From: Lineus longissimus
Lineage: Eukaryota > Nemertea > Pilidiophora > Heteronemertea > Lineidae
DNA: 64,000 nucleotides
Direction: 5' to 3'
Assembly: GCF_910592395.1 (NCBI RefSeq)
Contig: NC_088310.1
Span: forward strand, 23,145,491 to 23,209,490
Below the pieces are notes generated by a model, which was given only the letters and a program-made list of their open reading frames with translations, was not told where the DNA came from and made no database searches. Of the stretch, positions 12,801 through 24,800 are shown one piece after another; within the stretch, counting starts at the first letter, position 1, and the number at the start of each line of letters is the position of its first letter. The translations under genes were made by a program, and so were the position numbers.

Positions 12801-15800
12801 GCTGAAGCAACCTGTTAATTACATGGAAATACTAGAGACGGCTCCCAAACCAATGTGACCCTTGGTGCAAGTCTGATAGCATTTAACCGAACATCAACCA
12901 CAAAGCCATGAACTAAAACCTCTAAAGACTGTTACACTGTCACCACCATTCGCCATCAAGTCGGCAGAAGTGATTCTCCGCCATTGATTGAGCTCCGACG
13001 AAATATTTAAGGGCAACGAACTGCTCGAAATTATCGTAACGCTGAGTAGGTTAAGATACCTCAACAGCAAAAACTGGACACTGGACCAAAATATTCCGTG
13101 TTGGAAGAAATACCTCCATAGCCAAACGAATTCCTATACCAGCCTGAAGACACCTGGATGGTTACACTCCTACGCAATGTTTGAAGTTTGTAGAGATGAC
13201 CAAATCAATGAGGAAATACATGCCTTTGAATGCCGCCACTACTTAAGGAGTGTAGGAAATGGTACGCATCAGTGCCAAAATCATCAAGACCCCGTAATGG
13301 CCGATAGAGATACACTGCTGGCCAAGTGTACCCGAAAATTGGTGTTGACCACAATCGACAGAAGAAAGTGGCAATGATTACTTGCTAAATACTTACTTCT
13401 GCGTTTGCCTGAGGCATGATCAATAAGGTCTTTGAGAACCATCACATCTGGAAGAGATGACATAACAATAAAAACATCATTTTTAGATATTTTTATAGTG
13501 GTTGCAGACCTGATTGATCGAATGGCGATAAGCACCGCTTTTAGAAATCAATCCGTACTGAGACATTTTCTATAGAGAGCCATCGTCAAAAACGCATTAC
13601 CTAAAAGTGAACCGTGTTGCTCTCAGTCGATTTGAAATGGTAGCCATTCATAAATAAAGGCGGTATGTATTGTGGATACTAGCAAATAGTTGATATGTAT
13701 AATTTCTGGTGCTTTAGATAGCTTACCTTTCATATCTACAACGGTTTGGCTTGGGGTGCGGCAAATGAACGGGTTGTCAGCAAATAGTTTCTGCTTTACT
13801 GTTTCGCATTCAGACCCGCTACTGGAAGACTCCTGGAAAATATCATTGTTGTTACTGTGAGCCTATAGGTCCAGATAGAAGATTTAAGGGGAAAATAGCA
13901 TCGTCACCTTTTATACTAAAGCTGGTATTCATAATTCATTACGGTGGAGTCAGGTGTTTTTTAAGTTCGTGGATTTCCTCAAAAACGTATTTCGCGAGAA
14001 CAAAATTCGAAAAAAATGGGTTACCGGAAGCAATATCCACTTTGGTATCTACTAGTACTGCAGCCAGAATTGGATACCGCGACAACAGTCACTTTTTCTA
14101 AAAATGTTTCAAACGGAGAAATGTGGAAGGGAACTGCCATTTGCACTTACATTATCATCCGACTTAGTTTTATCTACAATGACCTCTGGCAGCAATGGAT
14201 GTGTGGCTCTATTCTCCCGGTTCTTGTTACTTCTGGCAGCTAACTCTTTTGTCTTGCAAGGTGCATCCGCTGGCGAACTGTAGGAATGTCTGCTATTTCT
14301 AGAAGTCCTGCTTCGTATGGAGGAAAAGCTGCTTCTTCGCGAGCCTGGGGTAGGTCGGCCGCTGGGGTCCATATAACTGGAGACCCTACTGTTATGAGAG
14401 GTGAGACTCGCCCGGCGTGCCTGCAAAAAGTTCGGATGTGACCGTTGCAAGTTGCATAGTTCTTCTGAAGATGGGGTGACAGCATTTGAATCATCAGCAT
14501 ATGGTAGGTTTAAGTTTTCTAAATACGGTAGGACAAGTGGTTGTCTATCAGCTGCCCCTCGGTGATGTCGATTTTTTCTACTCCAGCTGAACTGACTCGC
14601 TCTACTCCCTCTTCTTGGTTGGAAGGGTGACCCCGGTAGACTAAGACTGGCCTGAAAGGGATAACGTTGAATACATCTTAAATGCAGTCTGGTTAATAAA
14701 ACCCATTTTCATTTGATCCATCATCATTCGTAGAGGTTTTCAGAGAATGTGTTCTACTTATTTGTGGTCATTGTGTCAGCATCTAGTTCCTAAGACAGTG
14801 ACGACTTAGTGTTATATCTTATAGCGTGGCACAGGAAAACACCGCACCTATACTTTAGCTACGTTTCAGGTATAACGGACAGCACATCAGTCCTTTGGAG
14901 GAGTCAATTTACAACTTTCAGTGATTATCACCTACCTTCTTCACTTTTCCATTGAGTACACTCAACCTTCGTTTGGTGTCGCCAGATGCACAGCAGTCTG
15001 ATTTGATACTAATTCGCTCTTTATCGTTCAGTTGGTTCTCTCTATTTTGGATATACAGCTCCAAACTTGCACACGAACATTCTGATGGACTTTTTGGCAT
15101 AGCTAGTGCTCCTTCTTCTCGCTGTCGGCGCTCCTCTTCTTCCTTTAAAACACGTGATTGAGAGAGTGATTACATGACGAATCGAATGTCTCCAAATAAG
15201 GACAACTTCTTTAACGTTTTTGATGAATTTAAGAAAACACACCAAAAGGCATTCTTCAATATATCATAAAAGGCTGTTATTTCATTATGCGCTTAATACC
15301 TAAAAAATACCTCAAACTTCATTAACGCCTTATTTCAGTTATAAATACAATATTCTGTAGCTAGGTAAATTTTTTTGCCAAGGGGGCCAGTAGTATAGCC
15401 GGGGTTAATTGATTGACAACATCTATTACACAGGTATTCCATCAGCAGTCTAAGTCCCAGCGAACGGACAAATATAGGACGTAAGGGGCCACATCATTCT
15501 ACAGTACTGATACTTTGGTGTCAAAATATTAGTAGAATCTATGTCTCTGTCTGTGGTCACCGTTTTACAAACTTTCGTTATTGCAGGTTTATCTCCTATC
15601 AAACTTTGCTAGTGCAATCAACCTGTTCCACACCTAGTTTACACTTCTACTCTATATCTTTTATTCTATTCAAAATGCGGTCAATAAGTCACCCACCAAA
15701 CGGTGCAAATTCGCATGTCTTCCTTTTGCCCTATTGGCACTACCATGCTATTTCAGGTATCCAAGTCAAGTACTGAAATGCCGTAAAGTGAAGTGAATGC

Positions 15801-18800
15801 CAAAGATCAAGAACAAATATCATTAGTGTCTCTGGCAGATGCACACTAGATACACAAACAAAATACAGGTACTCAGTAAAAAAAATCTATGTCGGCTTCA
15901 AAGCTACAAAATGATATCACCTAAAAACTGTAAAAATGCAGGTTCGGTGATTTCGGGTAAAATGGTACTGGTAGAATTATGTTTTAAGTGTACATCTTAT
16001 ACATGATTGCATATAGTACTCTACATTGTTAGGTCATGCCTTGGATGCTGGACCCTACCTGTTTCATCTGTAGTTTGGCCGCCTGTGCTTATGAAATGGG
16101 AAGGCTAAGATACTGAATTCTTCTGATGGGGAATTATTTAAGGTTCTTAAGGCTTTCTAATAAAGATTAGTATACACAGCGTGCATGTGCTTTCCATTTT
16201 AAGATAATATTATATATTTGCCCTTTTGGATGCTGCATCAGAGATGAACTATATGATTGTCTTAAAATTTAGTTATCTATCATTGGCATGTTGAATGCTT
16301 TGTCAGAGACATTACAACTATCAATCAGACCAATTTAGAAAATACAGCTGAGTAGTTTAGGAATAACACCACGATCGTAGCTCTACCATTATTTTTAGGC
16401 TTATGTGTCCAAAGCTCAGTAGAGTTGTTACATGTGTAGTTGCTTTAGAGATCAATAATTGATTAACCTATTTATAGCTTACGCTTTCCAACATAGTGAC
16501 TACAAGATGGCTGCCATATTCCTATGGAATCCATTATGGCGGACGTGTATCCAATTGCAAAATCTGGCCAAGATGGCCACGGAAAGCCCTTGTAGTTTTG
16601 ATCAAGTCGATTTCTCAGTAACCTGGCCAAAAAAGCCATACAATCACACACTATTTATTAAGACGTACCTTTCTCAGCAGCTCTTGTTCCTCCTGGTCGG
16701 CCTTGTCTTGCTTCTGTTGCTCGTCGTAAGACATGGCCACGATTGCCAGGATTAAGTTGACCAGATAAAATGCTCCCAGAAAGATGACCAACACGAAGAA
16801 CAGCATGTGCCACGGACCGTTCGCCCTGATGATCTGTAAGGAAGAAACAACCCTTCGTGATAGACGAGAGTAAGGTTTTATGTTTGTTTAATTCCGTATT
16901 CATATCTATGATTTATGTATGAGTTTTAAGTGACTAAAGTGAAATATTAGGTATCAGGACTGAAGGTACTTTGAGTAGCGAATGTTTTAGCCATTACTCA
17001 ATGGTTACATAATCGTTTAACTACGAGTTCACCAAGTTGCTCCAAATTAATTCAAAGCAAATATTAGATACGCTTTTAAGAGTAGATTAAAGGTTCGTTC
17101 AACTCCGGACTTCTACGGTTGAAGGTTAAGCGGTGCTCAGACGTTGTGTACAACATGGTGATGGCTATCACAGAAATTTATTGCTTTGATTTAGTATGGC
17201 GATAGTATTTGGATAAAGTACTTTCAAAGTTGGATCGTCGTCAAGCACAAATATGCGAGCATTTATTTCTAATAAATGGAATATTGTGGCAATACTGAAA
17301 AAAAGAACAATTAATATTTTGATTATGGTTTCTCGTCTTTCTCTTTTCTTACCTACCTGTTACTCTGAAGGACATGGCCATATTGTGATGTGCCGCAACA
17401 ATTTCAAATTTAACCTAGATTATAAGGCATGCATAATCCAGGCTAGACTAGATAGTGTTAACACGTGTCACATTGACAACATTATCAAATTTAGATGACA
17501 AGAAATCAGTTGGGTGTACCCTCCCATGCACGAAAATGGTTGCTTTTTTCGTATCTTGAAGTTGTTATATGGCATATATAAAGTCCTTCAGAGGTTTACG
17601 AGGGGGCCATTACTAATTGCTATCACAATTAACATTCAACTATTCAGCAGCGCCAGACCAATGAAATAAAAGTTGGGGCGCCTCTTCCAAACCTAACTTG
17701 GTAAAATATTTCAGAGGCATTGATCAAAATGCAATTCCACAACTTTCATTTCTTAACCACCCAATCATTACTTTTAAAGGGAACTGGAACCGCCGAGCGA
17801 TTTATTCAACTTTTCGACTTTCACCGCCCGAGAAAGTCAAACTTCCAACTTCCTATTCGAGTTCAGATTTGTAGTTCCGCCCCTAGTGCCCGAACATGCG
17901 CAGTTCAATTTGTTATTATTGAGAATCATGTGAGAATCACGTGAGTCATGCGATCTTTCATTCATGAGTTTTCGTAGTAAATTCCATAGTAGTGACGTCA
18001 TTCAATGATTGACAGCTGGGCGCCATGTTTCATTCATGCCTCGTTCTGATCACCCGATACGCGGGAAATGAAAACGAGGTCATACGAACTGGCTTGCCGG
18101 TTTCACTTCCCTTTAAGCAGCAACAGTAGCTTCATGTACAAGCCAAGTAGTTACCATCTGTTATGTCACGCTTTGTCACTTCTTCACTTCTTCAGAAGAC
18201 CGCCATCAAATTTAACAGATGAAGTAATGGTATTTTTTATTTCTCTGGTAGCGCACCGTGAGGCGGAAAAGAAACTGAGGTTTGTGACGAAACCGACGAC
18301 GATTTTCGTGGCGAAACTGACGGTGACCACTTGGCTACAGATGGATAGCTGACATGTTCGCGTAAAATACATACAGTTTCATCACTGCCTTTCTTGATGA
18401 ACAAGATCTCCTGACGCCACTACACGATCAGATCCAGTTAGAATACATCCATGACTTAATTTTGGCAAACCTATTATAGGCCTACATTGTAATATGATAA
18501 TACGGAGGCTACTCCCCTAGCAGGTATTGACATTATCAAACGTATTAAAAGAATTATCGCCTGTTACTACTCAAAAGGATTGGAAAAGATTTCAGTATAT
18601 ATTACCACTTTACAAAAGCTCTGCTTGTAAACTAATGCACCAGTAGAGATTATACTGATCTCTTCCTGAGGATCATATTAAGTTGGTGCATTCAACGTCC
18701 AGACATTGATATCAGTAAGATATCGAGTCATATATAAAACAAAATCAACTGAATTGATTAGTGCGTAAAATTTAATGAATAACACTGCAACTGATATGCC

Positions 18801-21800
18801 GTTTTTAGTGCCCAACCTTCCCTTTGAAGCCACAACTATTTTTTCAATGATTCTGTCCGGAACTTGTCAACACGTTCTTTGGCCCCAAAAGATTCAGGTA
18901 CCTGCGATGGCTGTAAGCAATATGTACAAGGATATTTCAGTAAAAGAGGCGGCCTATTGGGTTAGCAGTTTAAACATAAGTTTATATATACTTACTTTTT
19001 ATGTCAGATGATTTAGGACGAACTTATAGAAAAAGCTAGGAAGAAACCTGGGAAGAAACCAAGAACACCCTGCCGCCAAGTGGCGAACCGAAACATGAAA
19101 TATAAATTAAAAGTACCATAATATACCAAATATAAAGATAACAACAAGAATAAATAACGACTAGTCTTTATGAATTCTTGATAATAGGCTTTCACTTGAA
19201 ATTCAGTGTAGGTGATGTGATTACAAATGCCAAATGTTTGCAATTGAAAGAATTTGTTATACTACGGCAAAGGCTTTTTTACATTCCAATGACACATGTG
19301 ACTTCAGCGGCTAAACGTGATGAACTACATTTAACAACCGTTATAGTTCTATTCAATGCTTGCATCTGAGTGGGATTTGGGGCTGTATGATGCAGTGAGT
19401 TCATCAAAACTACAGAGTGGTGTCTCTCCTATTCAAAACAAAATTAATCAACTTCGAAGTTGAAATAACGTACAAACTAAACTTTCGTATCCAGTGCCCT
19501 GTCTTGATATTCATGCATATTCGTATTAGCAATTTCCTGGTCAACTAATGCATGTTTATTAGAACTAACATCATCAAATTATTAGGCTCGAAACATGCAG
19601 TTGTCATGGTAAGGGTGTGTACATGTATTAACAAATGTTTAACTGGTGGAGAATTGTTCCACACTTGCTTCACCTTCTTGTCTGTGACATTGGGTATTAA
19701 TTGCGCGGATCATTTTGGTTTTCGGTGTCTGGGTATCTTCCGAACGGTGTGCAAAAACGAAAGCTTAGCTACAGGCAGCACTGTAGAAATAACAAAGTAT
19801 GGAGAAATGCCCGAAAATCAACCATACACAATATTTTGTGCATGGTTTGCAATCTGCAGTACAATTTTAATGTTAATTGAACAGAGAGAACTGCAAATCC
19901 TGGAAACACAAAAAATAAACCGGACGTACTCATGTTCATCATAAAGCTTGCGCCGAGTTACAGGTTCACCATTCTATATGATTTTGTTTCACTTGGCTAC
20001 ATTCAAACATACTAAACATCACTGGTTTACTAGAGAAATCACTAAGATTTAGGAGCGCTTTAAGGAGCTGCCACAGCATGGTCCTGATATCCACGCATCG
20101 CAAGTGTGCTGACTCAAAGAGGGGAGGAGCTGTCCAAACGGGCCACTTTGTCACATGGGGGAGAGTGGATTAGTGTTAAAAAGCACTGCCACCTTACAAG
20201 CCTCAAGTGGCGGACATGTTTAAGTTGACGGGTGGGGTACAGTTTTTGAAGCACTGCACAACTTTCGGTGATGACATGTAAATTCCAACAGCCAAGGGGG
20301 CGAGGTATCGTAGAATGAATGGGGACTCTGATCAAGGAAGGCACGCTTTTGATATGGACATTGACGACGAAATCTTTAAAAACTGGCAACAATAAATGTA
20401 AGTATCTATTGTCTCAAATAACAAATACAAAGTAACTGTAACGCTAAACCATTAGCTTTTCTGATGTGCACAACCCTGACACTTGGAGATATAGCATGAT
20501 GGCGCAATTCGTGCACTGAAACTGTCTTACAACAATTTGGAATTGCCCAGATCAAAGAGGACAGGGATGCTTTCTAGTATTTGGCTGATAGTAAGTGATA
20601 GTAAATGGTAATAAGTATTGGCAGTATTTGTACCAAAAGGTCCATATTTCTTGGTGAGCAAAGACATTATATTTCAGTGAGGAAGCTGTACGTGCAGCCA
20701 GTCAGTTCTCAATGAAATGGTTCACGACGAGTGCATTTGCGATGGTGGCAAGCAGGACCACAGGAGACAACGTCTATTAGGTCAGCTAATCTGATCACTA
20801 TCTAGACTAGGACTTCTATGGTCTTGTATCGAGATTCTCCGGGCTACTCTCCACTATAAACAGACCCGTGCCCAATCCGTTCATCTACCAGGAAGTGATG
20901 TTCGCTAACAAGAGACTATAAGAGTAAGACAGACGCTGACAATAGCTGCGCTTACACCACGAAATATTGGTGGACCAATTGCACGTACACCACCACATTG
21001 CCGCGACAAATTGGGTCGGCAATCCATTGCCGATACAAATTGCCGGGCGAATTTGTCCCACCAAGCTTGATGGTCCAAATTCGCCCGGCTTGTTAAAAGC
21101 TCGGCTTTGTAGCTAGTTAGATGGCGGCGTTTTCGAAATGGCGCTTTCTGCTTATTGTTTGTGCGCCATCTGTAGCCGGATTTTATAACTAGCTGCAGCG
21201 CTGGTGTAAGCGCTTGGTGGAGAGACAAGACCACAATTGATTTTTTAAGCCTTTTAGCAGTTAAAGCGAACTGGAACCGCCGAGCCAGTTCGTATGACCT
21301 CGTTTTCATTTCCCGCGTATCGGGTGATCAGAACGAGACATGAATGAAACATGGCGCCTAGCTGTCAATCATTGAGTGACGTCACTACTATGGAATTTAC
21401 TACGAAAACTCATGAATGAAAGATCGCATGACTCACGTGATTCTCACATGATTCTCAATAATAACAAATTGAACTGCGCATGCTCGGGCACTGGGGGCGG
21501 AGCTACAAATCTGAACTCGAATATGAAGGTGGAAGTTCGACTTTCTCGGGCGGTGAAAGTCGAAAAGTTGAATAAATCGCTCGGCGGTTCCAGTTCGCTT
21601 TAAATTGTCAATGTTTGACCGCGACGCATCAAATAATGCGTGGTGTTGTGAATCTGAAATTTAGATTATGTTATTCCGGACAGTCGGGCAAGTACCTCTC
21701 CAAATATGTACTTGAGAGTTAAAAACATGCACTCGTCTAATTGATAGGCCTCGACCCTCCAACCTATGAATATTCATTAGTGGTCTTGTCTCAATGAAGG

Positions 21801-24800
21801 TACATTTCAGGGGTTAACATTTTGAGAATTTTTTCAAACCAATGTACATGACATCCCACAACTCTCCAACAAAGGAAAGTCATATCTGGACATTTTGGGA
21901 GAAATGAGAGACATTTTCAAGAGTGGTACACTGTGCCAAAAGCGACGAAAGAGGACAAAATCGACAAAAAGTCATGATTTTGCAGCCAACAGCACCAAAT
22001 TCAAAGACCAGCCCTGGCCAGAATAAGCAAGCTATGGAGCTGAAAGTTTAGGATGTGATTTAGGAATATCTTTGCTGCTTAGGGCACAACTTTCAGAATC
22101 AAGGCCTAAGTAGTTTCAAAGAAATTACAAAATGAATGGCAACACAACAAGACTTGTAAAAATGAAACCGAACTTAGACCGGGGTTAGGCTGACTCTTAT
22201 TTGGGTCAAATTAAGTTTTTTTCTCATTATTTTAGCTTGTTTTGACCTTAAATCATCAGCAATACAATATTCTAAATGAATTAGAGTGATTTGAGCACAT
22301 TCAAATTTTTCACTATATTGACCCAAAATGTAGTGTAAATGGAGACAAGACCACAATAGATTTTTTAACCCTTTTAGCAGTTAAATTGTCAATGTTTGAC
22401 CGCGACGCATCAAAGAATGCGTGGTGTTGTGAATCTGAAATTTAGATTATGTTATTCCGGACAGTCGGGAAAGTAAATGGTGAAAAATAAACTGGTGATT
22501 GACCACGGAAATTTTTTGATAATCGACAAATTAGACAGACTTTGATATTTCCACTCTTTTCAGCCAACTGGCAGAAAAAACTCAAAACACGCCCCCTATT
22601 ACCCAATTAGCAAAATTCGAAATTAATTTTTTCATCAAATAATTTCTTTATATCTGTAGACTTGCCACAACAAATATTTTTTCAATACCTCTCCAAATAT
22701 GTACTTGAGAGTTAAAAACATGCACTCGTCTAATTGATAGGCCTCGACCCTCCAACCTATGAATATTCATTAGTGGTCTTGTCTCTGGATTTTCGATGGT
22801 GCGGCATTGGTTCGCGAACCAAGATTGGTGGTCCATTTTCAGGTGGTGTACGTGCGGCTAATGTCAGCATCAAAACGTGCAAACTATTTGAAGATTTGTT
22901 TCTTAACATGGTAACACGCTGCCAGATTTATTCAATAGAGTCTTTCTGGCCTGATAATTGAATCTGGTTAGTGATTATGATTTGAGCACCAATTTTGAGA
23001 ATGTTTCAAAAGCTCTAAGTCAGCTTCTCGCTGGAGAGCCTGCTGATAGTAATGTTAGTAAGCGCCACTATTTGGTTGGTTGATACATGGAACACCGGAC
23101 TGTGTCGACAATATACAATATATCATTTTCCACGGATCCCTTTTATATCAATGTGTCAAATGTATCAATCAATACCAACAAAATACTATCCAGATGTAAA
23201 CGTTTTGACCAACATCCGGCTAATTTTCTTCTTTCTTCTGAATTTTTTTTTCACCGGTATAAAATATTTGGACGGAAAAACGCATCTGCGAACAGTGGTT
23301 CACAGCTAATGAACTGATTGGTTGGGGCCTTCCATGTCGAGTAGTCAGGAGATTCTAATGACACTGACTCACCAGCCGGAAAAGATCTTCCCAAAAGTCC
23401 TGGGTCATAAGGCGAAAGGCGCATAGCATTGACCAGGCAAAGTTATCAAAACTTGTGTAGCCATTGTTCGGATTTTTTCCCAAGTCCGGCAAACAGGTGT
23501 AATTTTCTGGGCAAGCTCTGAAAACATGTAAGAAAGAAATCCAAATATGTTAAAATAAAGTAAGGAAAATAGAAAGACAGAACAGAGAGAGAAGAGTAGA
23601 GGGAAAAAAGGGCCTGCCCTGAAATGCCCCGGCATTACTTACCAGTTGGTAGAGGTTTTCCCAGTAATCCTGGGTCATAAGTCGGAATGCGCATAAAAAT
23701 GCCCATCCGAAATTATCAAAACTGGTATAACCAAAGTTGGGGGGTGGACCTGCGTTGATGCAGCTATAGTCAGGAGGACATCCGCTGAAATTATGATGGC
23801 ATGTTAAGGTACATGGAATGACAATTCAATACAGTCGTGCATGAACCCCTTACTTACCAGCTGGTAAAGATTTTCCCAACAGTCTTGGGTCATGAGGCGA
23901 AAGGCGCACAACATGGCCCAGCCAAAGTTATCAAAACTGGTATAACCGTAGTTAGGGTTCGGCCCGTCGTTGTTAAGACAGGTGTAATTTTCGGGGCATT
24001 TCCTGGAATGATGAATTTAATTGAGCAAAACAATTAGTGCATATCGTACATGGGCTGTGCCTTGGAAGGTTTTCCTCCACAAGTATCGCACCTGCGCTAC
24101 AGCACCCCTTAACACCGTAGATGGGCTGTGCCTGGGGAAATATCCGAAAGTCTCGAATATGGTCTGTTCCAGAGAAATACCCTTCAATATTCTAAATGGG
24201 CTATGCATTAGAAGATACATTATGATCAGTATCACAAAGGTGCTACACCCGCAAAATAACCTTGGTATCGCTAGGCCTGGGAAGACTTCTCTGTAACCCG
24301 GCCTTCAGTAGCATACATGGACTATGGCATGTTTGGCGATGACACCTATCTATTATCGCATATGAGCTTAACCTGAGAAATACCCCTTGATCAGTATAAA
24401 GGCACAGGGCTCTACCTAAATCGCACTAGGGCTTAAAATGTACCTTAGAAATACCACTGGATCAGGATACATGAAGAACATGAACTATACAAGGAAAAGA
24501 ACCCTCAGTTCTCCACGCAGGCTTTGCCTGGGAAATAAATAGTCCTCGATCAGGATCTATGGCCATGGGCTATGGCAAGAAAAACATTCATCGATTAGTT
24601 TAGCGCATGGAAGACGTCTGAAAAATACCCCACGATCAGTATCGCACGAGGGTTTTATCTTGAAAATACCACGTGGACTAGTAGTGCAGGCAGGCTATAC
24701 GTGAACAAATTACCCATCAGTTTGAGCACATGGTCTATAACTTGGAAATACCCCTCCATCATAACTGCACAAGGGCTTCACCTTGGATATACACCTCAGT

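Larger units (their letters stand above)
16834..23372 (-). other. Intron 8 (6.5 kb), element-rich
   Basis: Separates the pore-exon cluster from exon 9. Holds several transposon-derived elements listed separately (17774-18116, 20948-21213, 21222-21792, 22342-22785). I looked for a fourth pore-loop copy by its conserved ATGACCCA-GA word and found none. Short ORFs (for example 19552-19944 on plus) show no family resemblance. Confidence 0.8.

Noticed and set aside
16459-16755. Plus-strand hydrophobic ORF
   Set aside because: Antisense shadow of exon 9, whose minus-strand frame is the conserved S6.
19552-19944. 130-aa plus-strand ORF inside intron 8
   Set aside because: No family features; it lies among transposon remnants.
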